Positions 15,833 through 24,839 of a DNA stretch of 64,000 bases are shown one piece after another. The notes beneath the pieces were generated by a model. The model had not been told where the DNA came from, searched no databases, and saw only the letters and a list, made by a program, of their open reading frames with translations. This DNA comes from CG2-30-36-16 sp964372115 (GTDB lineage Bacteria; Bacteroidota; Ignavibacteria; Ignavibacteriales; Ignavibacteriaceae). How positions within the stretch are numbered: position 1 is the stretch's first letter; the number at the start of each line of letters is the position of its first letter. The position numbers and the translations under genes were made by a program. The stretch is taken from assembly GCA_964372115.1 (NCBI GenBank), contig CAYJPN010000028.1, forward strand, positions 1 to 64,000. The letters run 5' to 3'.

Positions 15833-18787
15833 ATGAAAAAATTTTACTTTGTTCTGTTTTTATCCGTTTATTTTTCGTCTGCACTAATAGCTCAATCGCT
15901 TGTGCAGACAGTTTCTTTACCAAACACTACTTTTTTTCAGCATAGTTACGGGTTAGTTTACGCAAACTCGGTTTATTACATTTCCTCCGATGCATCCACA
16001 GAGGGCAAAGGAATGATAATGGCAGTTGACGCAGATGGTAACCCCGCAGATACAATTCAAATAAATTATCCAACTATAAGTTACTCGCAGGGGCTTGCTT
16101 TTGACGGCACATATTTTTGGTATCTCGAAAGAAAAACTTCAAAACAAAAACTTCTCAAGGTAGATTTTGATGGCACTGTTCTCGATTCAATAACAACTCC
16201 ATTAGCAAATAAATATATCGGCGGTGCTGCATGGGATGGATCGGGTATTTGGGTTTCATTTTATTATCCTAACAATGAAGCGGCGCTGTACAAAATTGAT
16301 ATTAATACAAAAACAATCGTTGATACAATCCAGGTATTCGGAACACAACCCACCGGTATTACTGTAAAAGGGGATACACTATTTTATGTAATGGATGGTT
16401 TTGAAGGGGATCCGGAAAATATTTATGCAGTTAGCCTCACAACTAAAGATACACTTTTTTCATTTCACGTTCCCGAAAACCCGGGCGTAAGACAAAACCC
16501 CCGCGGGCTTGCATGGGATGGTTCATATTTCTGGCTTATTGCCGAACCATTAAATTCCAGTTCGGGAAGAATGTTTTTCAAATACAATCTCGGCGGCGGC
16601 GGTTCACCCGGCATTGATTTGTTAACCACAAATATAAATTTTGGAAATGTTCAAATCGATTCGACATCAAACGCGCAGGTGCATGTATTAAATTACGGCA
16701 CCGCAAATTTGGTTATCGATTCGGTTTTCATAAATAAAAATTCTTTCGCGATAGATGGAACTTTCCCCGTTATTATTAAACCCGATAGTATGAAATCATT
16801 TATGGTTCATTTTACTCCCGGCTCTAATATTAGCTATGACGATTCCTTACTGTTTTATCATAATGATCCGAATTTTATTTATTCAAAAGTACAGCTGCAG
16901 GGTAAAGGAGTATTTACCGCTCCGTTTATCGGTCTTTCTATTCCACAAATAAATTTTGGGAATAAACGAATAAACTCAACTTCATACGAAGAGATAGATA
17001 TAAGCAATTACGGTTCGGCTCCGCTTGTCATTGATTCGTTCAGAGTTTTTAGTAATAATTATTCACTCGATAAATTTACTTTCCCTATACAGATTGATTC
17101 CATCTCGGCAAGAAGTTTTAGAGTCTGGTTTGCACCTCATGCTTACACAGCTTTCACCGATACTCTTACTATATATTCGAACGCTTCCAATTCTATGGTT
17201 ACGAGAGTTCCATTATTAGGAAACGTTACGGCATTTGATTCCTCACTCGGCACAAAAGTTTGGTCGGGGTTTATTCCTGAAAATCCGCATACAAATTATA
17301 ACGATCTTACAATTCGCGCATTAAAAGGGCTTGATGACATAAATGGCGATGGTGTAAATGATCTGGTTGTTTCAGCCGAAAATTATTACACTGTGGCGTT
17401 TAACGGCAACTCATCGGGTAAGGCAGATGTTCTCTGGAAGTTTAATACATATTTCGGCAGTAATAATACCGGTTCGGTTGATTATTCTTGGTGTTTGCAA
17501 ACGGCTGATTTAAATGGTGATGAAATTAAAGATGTTGTTATCGGTACCGGGGGCGGCAACGAATTTGTTTATGCCATTGATGGTGTTACGGGCGAAAAAC
17601 TATGGGAGTTCGGTGACTCGGTTAACTACGGGAGCGGCGATATAATGGGTCTTGATGTTAAGCGTGACCGAAACGGTGACGGTACACCCGAAGTACTCGT
17701 TTCCCAAAGCGGTAACGAGTATACGGGCGAAGGAAAATTTTCAGTTTATATGTTAGATGGCAGAACCGGTGCACAAATTTGGCGCATCGACCAGAGCGGA
17801 CAGAAAAAATTAAAATATATGGTTGCGTCAAACGATATTGGCGGCGCTTTCGGCACACGGGTAGGGTCAGCTTATGAAGTAATCGGATTTGATTCACTCG
17901 GCAATATTCTTTGGTCATTCCCAACTGCACAGACGCCGTGGACGGTTTACGAAATTGAAAATGTCGGTGGCGATTCTGCTTCGGATGTTGTTGTCGGCGA
18001 TATTGGCGGAAATGTTTATGTTCTAAGCAGTGATGCCGGGGTACTTCTGTGGCAAAAAAATATCGGGAATGTTTTTATTGAAGATCTACGGGTTGTGCAA
18101 GATATAAATCAATCCGGTACCGATGATATTTTTGTAAGCGGTATTGCGCCGGCATGTTATTTGCTCGAGGGTTCAACAGGCGATATAATATGGAATAAAA
18201 ATGTTGCCGGAAATATTCTTGGCGTTGGAATTTTAAAAGATATGACCGGAGACGATTTGCCCGAATTTGGCGTTACCGATTTGAATAAAGATGTAAATGT
18301 ATTTGAAGCTAAAGCGGGTAATCAGATATTTAGTTATCCATTTACTGGCAGCGGTAATGCCGCCGAACTTATAGAATCATTCGGCGATGTTGACGGCAAC
18401 GCAAGCTGGGAATTTGCGGCAGCGTCGCGTCTTGGTGAAGTGGTTGCGTTCTCCGGTGGAACTGATATAATTATTGTTGGCGAAAATACAAATGCGGAAT
18501 TAATACCGACAAAATTTGAACTTAATCAAAACTACCCGAACCCATTTAACCCGGTTACAACGATAAATTACGTTGTTCCCGAACAATTAAAAGTTAAACT
18601 GATTGTGTACGATATTCTTGGACGCGCAGTTAAAACTCTTGTAAATGAGGTTAAAGATAGGGGGCAATATCAAATTCAATGGGATGGAACAAACAGCGCG
18701 AACAATAAGGTTTCGACGGGTGTTTATTTTTACCGTCTCGAATCAGAAAATTTTGTGAATACAAAAAAAATGGTTTTGATCAAGTAA
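15833..18787 (+). CDS. Large secreted beta-propeller protein with ASH-like domains and T9SS sorting domain
   Basis: 984-aa exported protein. Signal peptide at 1-20 (ends ALIAQ); an N-terminal propeller-like region (about 22-265) with repeated GLAFDGTYFWYL / GLAWDGSYFWLI strands; two choice-of-anchor-D/ASH-type immunoglobulin domains (about 275-365 and 368-460), each opening with INFGN. A second propeller (about 470-885) has FG-GAP/PQQ-like units such as DINGDGVNDLVVSAE and LNGDEIKDVVIGTG, which carry calcium-type DxNxDG loops. The C-terminal T9SS type A domain (about 895-984) has NYPNPFNP and ends KKMVLIK. It should be moved by T9SS to the surface. Substrate or adhesion role unknown. Own terminator follows. 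Confidence 0.88.
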   Translation: MKKFYFVLFLSVYFSSALIAQSLVQTVSLPNTTFFQHSYGLVYANSVYYISSDASTEGKGMIMAVDADGNPADTIQINYPTISYSQGLAFDGTYFWYLERKTSKQKLLKVDFDGTVLDSITTPLANKYIGGAAWDGSGIWVSFYYPNNEAALYKIDINTKTIVDTIQVFGTQPTGITVKGDTLFYVMDGFEGDPENIYAVSLTTKDTLFSFHVPENPGVRQNPRGLAWDGSYFWLIAEPLNSSSGRMFFKYNLGGGGSPGIDLLTTNINFGNVQIDSTSNAQVHVLNYGTANLVIDSVFINKNSFAIDGTFPVIIKPDSMKSFMVHFTPGSNISYDDSLLFYHNDPNFIYSKVQLQGKGVFTAPFIGLSIPQINFGNKRINSTSYEEIDISNYGSAPLVIDSFRVFSNNYSLDKFTFPIQIDSISARSFRVWFAPHAYTAFTDTLTIYSNASNSMVTRVPLLGNVTAFDSSLGTKVWSGFIPENPHTNYNDLTIRALKGLDDINGDGVNDLVVSAENYYTVAFNGNSSGKADVLWKFNTYFGSNNTGSVDYSWCLQTADLNGDEIKDVVIGTGGGNEFVYAIDGVTGEKLWEFGDSVNYGSGDIMGLDVKRDRNGDGTPEVLVSQSGNEYTGEGKFSVYMLDGRTGAQIWRIDQSGQKKLKYMVASNDIGGAFGTRVGSAYEVIGFDSLGNILWSFPTAQTPWTVYEIENVGGDSASDVVVGDIGGNVYVLSSDAGVLLWQKNIGNVFIEDLRVVQDINQSGTDDIFVSGIAPACYLLEGSTGDIIWNKNVAGNILGVGILKDMTGDDLPEFGVTDLNKDVNVFEAKAGNQIFSYPFTGSGNAAELIESFGDVDGNASWEFAAASRLGEVVAFSGGTDIIIVGENTNAELIPTKFELNQNYPNPFNPVTTINYVVPEQLKVKLIVYDILGRAVKTLVNEVKDRGQYQIQWDGTNSANNKVSTGVYFYRLESENFVNTKKMVLIK

Positions 18788-18800
18788 TTTTGACTAACTA

Positions 18801-18833
18801 AAAAAAGCGGCGCATTAGTGCCGCTTTTTTTTT
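18801..18833 (+). terminator. Rho-independent terminator of the 984-aa secreted protein gene
   Basis: Stem AAAGCGGC / GCCGCTTT with an eight-base loop and a nine-base T run, 14 bases after the stop codon. Confidence 0.9.
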
Positions 18834-19273
18834 GAAATTAAAACCGGTTAATTAAGAAACCGTTTTGATTATTTTAGAACAGGAGACAATTAAGAAATAA
18901 TAAATCCCATACGGGGATTAGCTTTTTCGGGGTGTTTGTTTTTTACAATAATTTATCCGCCTCGCGGAAAATAACCGGGTAAAAAGAATAGTGTCCTGTT
19001 GATGCGTTATAAAGAACCCCATCGGGGTTCCATTATGGTAGAAAAAAAATTAATTGTGTCCGGTCTCTGTAGGAGATCAATAAAACGGTTTTAATTTTTT
19101 AGAAAAATAATTTTATTGTGCAGCTATAAAACACGCCGCCCTGCTGGAGCTTTGTTTGTGGGATTTGCGTACAATAATTTATCCGCCACGCGGAAAAAGC
19201 GTACATGCTAAAGGGTAGTGCCGAAAACAACCGGGCAAAATCTACATCCAACATTTTTTACAATTTCCTATCT
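18834..19273. repeat. Intergenic field of short palindromic and repeated modules
   Basis: No gene is visible. The field holds several short palindromes: AATCCCATACGGGGATT (18903-18919), GAACCCCATCGGGGTTC (19014-19030) and TCTCTGTAGGAGA (19064-19076). A module ACAATAATTTATCCGCC-CGCGGA occurs twice, at 18945-18968 and 19171-19194; both copies are followed at some distance by ACCGGG(T/C)AAAA. The pattern resembles dispersed intergenic repeats of Bacteroidota-type genomes, with modules shuffled and decayed. It ends at the boundary of the duplicated lipoprotein unit. Confidence 0.6.
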
Positions 19274-19286
19274 AAACAAAAAAACA

Positions 19287-19319
19287 TTTGCTTCTTTCCG
19301 TTTTTTTTTCATAAATTTG
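19287..19319 (+). promoter_or_regulatory. Promoter of lipoprotein copy 1 with poly-T spacer
   Basis: TTTG at 19287-19290 and TAAATTTG at 19312-19319 (exact match to TAnnTTTG), separated by 21 bases that contain a run of nine T. The duplicate has the same boxes with a 22-base spacer and a longer T run. Confidence 0.55.
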
Positions 19320-19344
19320 TAACAACAATTTTACGGGAGCAGTT

Positions 19345-19407
19345 ATGGTGCGAGACAACAAAAATACAAATTGTCATTTTCGGGGGAACGGTGGTAAAAA
19401 ATTCTAA
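19345..19407 (+). CDS. Possible 20-codon leader ORF, copy 1
   Basis: ATG at 19345 with a strong ribosome site, GGGAG, five bases upstream, encodes MVRDNKNTNCHFRGNGGKKF and stops at 19407. The tandem copy keeps the start, ribosome site, first 16 codons and length. It lies about 25 bases after the predicted transcription start and 80 bases before the lipoprotein start, so it could be a translated leader peptide. Because the duplication is recent, conservation alone is weak proof of translation. Confidence 0.35.
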   Translation: MVRDNKNTNCHFRGNGGKKF

Positions 19408-19486
19408 AATAAAAACTGCTGTTCCGTGTTACTTTTCTATGTTACAATTCTCAATTATTTCCTTAAAGAAAAGGGTTTCTATTGTT

Positions 19487-20509
19487 ATGCCTATTTACAA
19501 AATAATGCTATTTAGTTTTATTTCTATATTATCTCTTTTATCTGTTACATGTAAAAATGAAGTTACCGCGGTGGAAGATAACGCCGTGCCGGGAAGGAGG
19601 GATTATACCTGGAAAGTAGACACATTATGGACTGATGACTGGATTGGAATAACAGATATTTGGGGTGATACTCCCAATTCTGTGTATGTAACCGCTGGTG
19701 GAACAAGTTATAAAGATTGTTTTTGGTACTATAATGGACAAAGTTGGTACTTACCTGATCAGATATTGAATTCAGATTTAAATACAATTTTTGGTTTAAA
19801 TCCGGATGAGATTTGGATAGGAGATTCTGAGGGTCAATTCTGGAAAAAACATGGAAACAGCTGGAAAATATTTAAAACGTTTACTCTTCCAGATTTTGAT
19901 GTAATAAACATCAATCGCATCTCTGGAATTTCTTCCAATAATTTATATGCAATTGGATTTGCTGCTAAATATAATGAAACTCATAAAGGTATTATTTTCA
20001 AGTTTGATGGCACAGATTGGAATTTAGTAGATATTCCAAATATGAAGATTAAATTTTATGATATAAAACCTATGAAAAATGGGAAGTTTATTATTACCGG
20101 ACTTGATGATAATGATACATGGAAAGAAAAAATATATGTTTATGATGGGACTAATAATTTCAAAGAAATTTACTCGGGTATTTATTGGCCAGGTTTAAAT
20201 GAAATAAACGGTGAAATTTATATTTCGATAAATAATAAAATATACAAAGTAAAAAATGATATGTTAGTTGAGTGGAAAGATTTTACGAACAGTACTTACT
20301 TTGGCGGAGTACTCGGACGAAGTGAGAAAGATTTTTTTAGCGCAGGATATGAAGGAATAATGCACTATAACGGAACTGATCTGGCTATTGTTTATCCGGC
20401 GCATTTAAATATAGCGCCGGGTTTAATTTTTGAAAAAGACGTTTTTTTTATTGGATGGGATTCGGGAAAAAAGTTAAATATAATAATAAGGGGTACACTA
20501 AAAGAATAA
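19487..20509 (+). CDS. Lipoprotein of unknown function, tandem paralogue 1
   Basis: I place the start at ATG 19487, preceded by AAAGAAAAGGG, which gives a clean lipoprotein signal: MPIYK, a hydrophobic core, then the lipobox-like LSVTC with Cys22. The frame is open upstream; a GTG at 19391 behind GGGGGAACG would add 32 residues and make the signal unusually long. The mature part has repeated beta-strand motifs such as WGDTPNSVYVTAGG, GLNPDEIWIGDSEGQFW and ISSNNLYAIGF, like a small six-bladed propeller. Conserved WDSGKKLN near the end. No family recognised. A close paralogue follows at 20757; each has its own promoter. Confidence 0.8.
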   Translation: MPIYKIMLFSFISILSLLSVTCKNEVTAVEDNAVPGRRDYTWKVDTLWTDDWIGITDIWGDTPNSVYVTAGGTSYKDCFWYYNGQSWYLPDQILNSDLNTIFGLNPDEIWIGDSEGQFWKKHGNSWKIFKTFTLPDFDVININRISGISSNNLYAIGFAAKYNETHKGIIFKFDGTDWNLVDIPNMKIKFYDIKPMKNGKFIITGLDDNDTWKEKIYVYDGTNNFKEIYSGIYWPGLNEINGEIYISINNKIYKVKNDMLVEWKDFTNSTYFGGVLGRSEKDFFSAGYEGIMHYNGTDLAIVYPAHLNIAPGLIFEKDVFFIGWDSGKKLNIIIRGTLKE

Positions 20510-20554
20510 AGGAGTTTTAGAGTGAAGATAAATCCAACACAAACAAAAAAAACA

Positions 20555-20588
20555 TTTGCTTCTTTCCGTTTTTTTTTTTATAAATTTG
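20555..20588 (+). promoter_or_regulatory. Promoter of lipoprotein copy 2 with longer poly-T spacer
   Basis: TTTG at 20555-20558 and TAAATTTG at 20581-20588, separated by 22 bases that include a run of eleven T. One base longer than in copy 1, which moves the two boxes relative to each other. Confidence 0.5.
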
Positions 20589-20614
20589 TAACAACAATTT
20601 TTATGGGAGCAGTT

Positions 20615-20677
20615 ATGGTACGAGACAACAAAAATATAAATTGTCATTTTCGGGGGAACGGTAGTGAAAAAAATTAA
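20615..20677 (+). CDS. Possible 20-codon leader ORF, copy 2
   Basis: ATG at 20615 with GGGAG five bases upstream encodes MVRDNKNINCHFRGNGSEKN, stop at 20675-20677. It matches the leader ORF of copy 1 except for position 8 and the last four residues. The GTG at 20664, an alternative lipoprotein start, lies inside its 3' end, so translational coupling is conceivable. Confidence 0.35.
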   Translation: MVRDNKNINCHFRGNGSEKN

Positions 20678-20756
20678 TTTACGCGCTGCTGTTCCGGGGT
20701 ACTTCTTTACGTTACAATTTTTAATTCTCTCTTTAAAGAAAAGGGCTTCTATTGTT

Positions 20757-21779
20757 ATGCCTATTTACAAAATAATGCTATTTAGTTTTATTTCTATTCT
20801 ATCTTTTTTGTCTGTTACATGTAAAAATGAAATTACCGCGGTTGAGGATAACGTTATACCAGGACGTAGGGATTATACCTGGAAAGTAGACACATTATGG
20901 ACTGATGACCGGTTTGGAATAACAGATATTTGGGGTGATACTCCCAATTCTGTGTATGTAACAGCTGGTGGAACAAGTTTTAAAGATTGTTTCTGGTACT
21001 ATGATGGGCAAAGTTGGTCCTTAACTACCCAGAAATTAAACTCACATTTAAATACAATTTTTGGTTTAAATCCGGATGAGATTTGGATAGGAGATGCTGA
21101 GAGTCAATTCTGGAAAAAACATGGAAACACCTGGAAAATATTTAAAAAGTTTACTCTTCCAGATTTTGATGTAATAAGCATCAATTGCATCTATGGAACT
21201 ACTTCCAATAATTTATTTGCGGTTGGATTTGCCGCCCAATATGGTGGTACTCATAAGGCTATTATTTTCAAGTATGATGGAACAGATTGGAATTTAGTGG
21301 ATATCCCTAATATGAAGATTAAATTTTATGATATAAAACCTATGAAAAATGGAAAATTTATTATTACCGGACTTGATGATAATGATACATGGACAGAAAA
21401 AATATATGTTTATGACGGGTCCAATAATTTCAAAGAAATTTACTCGGACAGTCGTTGGCCAGGTTTAAATGAAATAAACGGTGAAATTTATATTTCGATA
21501 GTTAATAAAATATACAAAGTAAAAAATGATGAACTAATCGAGTGGAAAGATTTTACAAACAGCACTTACTATGGTGGAGTACTCGGACGAAGTGAGAAAG
21601 ATTTTTTTGGCGCAGGATATGAAGGAATAATGCACTATAACGGAACTGATCTGGCTATTGTTTATCCGGCGCATTTAAATATAGCGCCGGGTTTAATTTT
21701 TGAAAAAGACGTTTTTTTTATTGGATGGGATTCGGGAAAACAGTTAAATATTATGATAAGGGGTACGCTAAAAGAATAA
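20757..21779 (+). CDS. Lipoprotein of unknown function, tandem paralogue 2
   Basis: Close paralogue of the 19487 gene with the same length from ATG 20757, the same AAAGAAAAGGG upstream, and the same lipobox-like LSVTC (Cys22). The repeated WG/GLNPDEIWIGD/SNNLFAVGF strands again suggest a small beta-propeller. A GTG at 20664 in frame would add 31 residues; I prefer the shorter form because it gives a normal lipoprotein signal. Differences from copy 1 include Arg for Trp after WTDD and changes around residues 80-95, so the copies have begun to diverge while both remain intact. Function unknown. Confidence 0.8.
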   Translation: MPIYKIMLFSFISILSFLSVTCKNEITAVEDNVIPGRRDYTWKVDTLWTDDRFGITDIWGDTPNSVYVTAGGTSFKDCFWYYDGQSWSLTTQKLNSHLNTIFGLNPDEIWIGDAESQFWKKHGNTWKIFKKFTLPDFDVISINCIYGTTSNNLFAVGFAAQYGGTHKAIIFKYDGTDWNLVDIPNMKIKFYDIKPMKNGKFIITGLDDNDTWTEKIYVYDGSNNFKEIYSDSRWPGLNEINGEIYISIVNKIYKVKNDELIEWKDFTNSTYYGGVLGRSEKDFFGAGYEGIMHYNGTDLAIVYPAHLNIAPGLIFEKDVFFIGWDSGKQLNIMIRGTLKE

Positions 21780-21818
21780 AGGAGTTTTAAGAGTATAGAT
21801 AAATCCAAAATATAAAAA

Positions 21819-21844
21819 AGGAACGGTGCGGCAACACCGTTCCA
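21819..21844. terminator. Hairpin after the second lipoprotein gene
   Basis: Stem GGAACGGTG / CACCGTTCC with a six-base loop, 40 bases after the stop. On the + strand it lacks a T run; an A run precedes it, so the canonical U-tract geometry exists on the - strand. It may still end + transcripts, but orientation is ambiguous. Confidence 0.5.
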
Positions 21845-21940
21845 TAAACGTAAATAAATTTAGGCTGCTCACCTATGAAGGGTTTTTTATATCCTTCTTT
21901 ATTTACGCGCTAAATATAATTCTTTGCCGCATAAAATAAA

Positions 21941-24781
21941 ATGAAAGATTTAATCATGAAAAAGAGAACAATTTTGTTATTCATTATCACTTTCTTCTTA
22001 TCAGTGATAAAAATTGATGCTCAGAGCGTCTGGTTCATCAATCCGACAAATGGGCAAGAAGTTACGTCAACCGGATATGGTTCCGCTCCAAATTTTGTAG
22101 CCTTAAACCTTCAGTATAATAAAACCACAACAGCCTCACCATATTTTATTAAATTATTTCCCACACCATATGCTAATCAACAATCAAATCAAGGAGCCGG
22201 TATTGACCAATGGTGGTATTTGCCTGCTGGAACCTATTCCTGGAGATTAGAACTTCATCAATATTATTTAGGTCAAGGATTCTATAAAGTAGCAGAACAA
22301 ACTATAACATTTACCGTAAAAAATACTATTAAAGTATCAAATAGCTTTAACAGTGGTGTAGTAAATATTGATGGAGTAGTAAGTCCAAGTGGCACAGAGG
22401 TTCATAAAATTACCGGGGAAAGCTTGTTGCTTGGCGCTATAAATCAACCTTCTTCAAATCAATATTATGTTTGGAATCAAAGTGGTGTTAATTTAAGTCA
22501 ATGGAACAAGAAACCAATGGGTGGGAGTTATTCTCTAGTTAACTACAACCAAAATTTTAATTACACCATTGCTTCAAGCGATAATGGTACTGAAATACAA
22601 TCAGATATGAAAAAAAGGTTTGATATAACCCGAAACGACCAAACAGAATTTGATGGTTCAAATTCTATAATCGCTGCTCAAATAGTCGAACAAAACAGCG
22701 GACAAATATCAGCGCCATTACAGCAAACACTCAATGGTAAAACATACAACTTTGCCGGGTGGACAGATTTACTGGCGCAAACAAATACAAGGACAATTAC
22801 TCCCACGGATAATGAAACATATAGTGCATTATATAAATATTTATTTCACTCAAATAACCAAACTGCCTACAGCACAAACAGCCAGCGTAAGTTTATAAGA
22901 ACTGTTGATGGTAGTTTGCATTCCGTTTATGAGAGTATGGGTTACATTTGGTACGAAAAAAGCAGTGACTACGGTTCAACCTGGCAGTTAATGAATAACG
23001 GAAGACCGATTGGCAATGGAGAAGCAAAATCTCCTTCTATATGTTATCTTGGTAATACGCTATTCATTGCATACCAATATCAATCTTTTGTGGGAATAAC
23101 GTGGTTTAACAGCGCCGGACAAAGCTTTATAGCTGCTGATAGCATAATGAATCCATTAGAAGAAATTATAAATTTCGAATCAGATGCTTCGCCGGTTATT
23201 GAAGCGAAAGGTGATAAAGTTCTGTTAGTCTATAAAAAAAGTGGAACATTATTCTATGCCTTTTTTCATTGGTATGCGTCCAATCCAGATATTTCTTTTT
23301 TAAAGGATGGTAGTCTTGATGATGAGAATAACTTACCCGTAAATCCGACAATTGCGGTTGATAAAAGTTCTTCAAATAATATTTTTCATCTTGCGTGGGG
23401 AGAAGGCGATAATATAATTCGGTATCAAAAAATTAGTTGGAGCATTGACGAACGACAGAACTTTGTAGTAACTATCAGTTGTGATATCTCCAATCTTGCG
23501 GTTAACGACGGCTATACAAAAAACTATGTGCCGAGTTTGGTTGTTCTTGGTGACGACCTTGCGCGTGCTTCATGGATAGGTGAAAGAAATACGATGACAG
23601 AGAGCGGCTCAATAGTAGATAAACGGACGGTTTTTCGCGGTGTTAAATGTGACGGTAGTTCTTTCAGTTTCTGGAATTTCGGTCACAATGTAAGATCTGC
23701 CACAATTCAAAAATCAAATGATAACGCTAATTATTTTATAACCTGGAATGAGGAAATAAGCGGACCCCCAATTACATATAACACAACAAAAGCAACAAAC
23801 AATACAACTCTTTCTGTTATAAAAAATCTAAATACAACCGGGCACTATGTGCAAGTTTGTAACGGCGATACTAAATACGATATGTACGGAATGGTGTTTA
23901 ACTCATCTGCGCTTCCATACTTATTTAGTAAAACAAATAATATCCAGAGTTATTTTGATAACCCGAATAAAGAACAAAACGGAAGTGCTGTTTACGCCGG
24001 AAGGGAAGGAACAGTAAGCAAAGGAGAGTCAAACATTTATTACACAGTTGGCGATGTTATGGTTGACGGAAGCATAATCAATTTCAAAAAAATAACCGAA
24101 ACCACCGATATAAATTCCAACGAAGATGTAAAAAGGTATCTTGAAACAGAGCCATTCGGACTAAATGATAATTCCTCCTTTTTATACAGCGTTCAATATG
24201 GTTTAACGGAAAACACCGGCAGTCTATTTAACAATGATGAGTATATTAATTTCAAAGTAAAATTAGTTGATGCAGAAACGAATGCGGTAATCTCGGTATT
24301 TGATGATATTAATTACAGCGCAAATAATATTCTCCCTTATAATAGTCTGCAATATTCGGTTAATACAGTGGGTATTGGTAACAGAACGGTAAAACTTTTA
24401 CTTGATATAAATGATAATTTTGGAGCGGTTTATTCCGTTACTTCAAAATTTGCAGATGCCGAAATTCTTCCTAAGGCTGTAAGACAGGAAATTGGTCTCG
24501 GCGAAAACATTAACGTAACCGAATACGATTTATCCCAAAATTATCCTAATCCTTTTAATCCATCCACAACAATCCGCTACGCAATACCGAAGGATGGAAT
24601 GGTAACATTAAAAATTTACGACATCCTCGGCAGAGAAGTAAAAACACTCGTTAACAATTTCAAAACAAAAGGGCGTTATGAAGTTAACTTTGATGCAAGT
24701 AATTTATCCAGTGGTCTTTACATTTACGAAATAAAAAGCGGCGATTATAAAGCTTCTAAGAAGATGACATTAATCAAGTAA
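21941..24781 (+). CDS. Large secreted protein with T9SS sorting domain
   Basis: 946-aa exported protein. Signal peptide MKKRTILLFIITFFLSVIKI...AQS; the start could be ATG 21941 or the in-frame ATG 21956, which leaves a more standard signal. Residues about 30-130 look like a beta-sandwich (VWFINPTNGQEVTSTGYG, WYLPAGTYSWRLELHQYY). A region near 260-290 (NGKTYNFAGWTDLLAQTNTRTIT) resembles a bacterial repeat of the InlB-B/listeria type. The middle (about 300-650) carries sialidase/BNR-like strands such as SSDYGSTWQLMNNG and AWGEGDNIIRYQKISW. The T9SS type A domain (about 860-946) has NYPNPFNP and ends KKMTLIK. Surface or extracellular; substrate unknown. Confidence 0.85.
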   Translation: MKDLIMKKRTILLFIITFFLSVIKIDAQSVWFINPTNGQEVTSTGYGSAPNFVALNLQYNKTTTASPYFIKLFPTPYANQQSNQGAGIDQWWYLPAGTYSWRLELHQYYLGQGFYKVAEQTITFTVKNTIKVSNSFNSGVVNIDGVVSPSGTEVHKITGESLLLGAINQPSSNQYYVWNQSGVNLSQWNKKPMGGSYSLVNYNQNFNYTIASSDNGTEIQSDMKKRFDITRNDQTEFDGSNSIIAAQIVEQNSGQISAPLQQTLNGKTYNFAGWTDLLAQTNTRTITPTDNETYSALYKYLFHSNNQTAYSTNSQRKFIRTVDGSLHSVYESMGYIWYEKSSDYGSTWQLMNNGRPIGNGEAKSPSICYLGNTLFIAYQYQSFVGITWFNSAGQSFIAADSIMNPLEEIINFESDASPVIEAKGDKVLLVYKKSGTLFYAFFHWYASNPDISFLKDGSLDDENNLPVNPTIAVDKSSSNNIFHLAWGEGDNIIRYQKISWSIDERQNFVVTISCDISNLAVNDGYTKNYVPSLVVLGDDLARASWIGERNTMTESGSIVDKRTVFRGVKCDGSSFSFWNFGHNVRSATIQKSNDNANYFITWNEEISGPPITYNTTKATNNTTLSVIKNLNTTGHYVQVCNGDTKYDMYGMVFNSSALPYLFSKTNNIQSYFDNPNKEQNGSAVYAGREGTVSKGESNIYYTVGDVMVDGSIINFKKITETTDINSNEDVKRYLETEPFGLNDNSSFLYSVQYGLTENTGSLFNNDEYINFKVKLVDAETNAVISVFDDINYSANNILPYNSLQYSVNTVGIGNRTVKLLLDINDNFGAVYSVTSKFADAEILPKAVRQEIGLGENINVTEYDLSQNYPNPFNPSTTIRYAIPKDGMVTLKIYDILGREVKTLVNNFKTKGRYEVNFDASNLSSGLYIYEIKSGDYKASKKMTLIK

Positions 24782-24801
24782 TTTGCTGAAAGCATGTATT
24801 T

Positions 24802-24834
24802 AAAAAGCGGTTCATCCTGAACCGCTTTTTTTTA
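24802..24834 (+). terminator. Rho-independent terminator of the 946-aa secreted protein gene
   Basis: Thirteen-base stem AAAAAGCGGTTCA / TGAACCGCTTTTT with a three-base loop and an extended T run. Confidence 0.92.
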
Positions 24835-24839
24835 GTTCA

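Larger units (their letters stand above)
19274..20537 (+). repeat. Tandem duplication unit, copy 1
   Basis: This 1.26-kb segment and 20541-21808 match along their whole length, including promoter, leader, lipoprotein gene and the 3' tail (AAAGGAGTTTTA followed by GATAAATCCAA). Differences are mostly substitutions and a changed T run in the promoter spacer. It is a direct tandem duplication with almost no spacer between copies. Confidence 0.9.
20541..21808 (+). repeat. Tandem duplication unit, copy 2
   Basis: Second copy of the segment at 19274-20537, beginning at AAACAAAAAAAACATTTG. The gene body differs by scattered substitutions; several protein changes fall in the first third (for example the region after GQSW). 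Confidence 0.9.

Noticed and set aside
18834..19273. CRISPR array
   Set aside because: The repeated words are few, of unequal length and irregularly spaced; there is no regular repeat-spacer pattern and no cas gene.
19205..19486. Long N-terminal extension of lipoprotein copy 1
   Set aside because: The frame is open upstream, but it runs across the promoter and leader ORF, is not matched before the duplication boundary, and would bury the lipoprotein signal.
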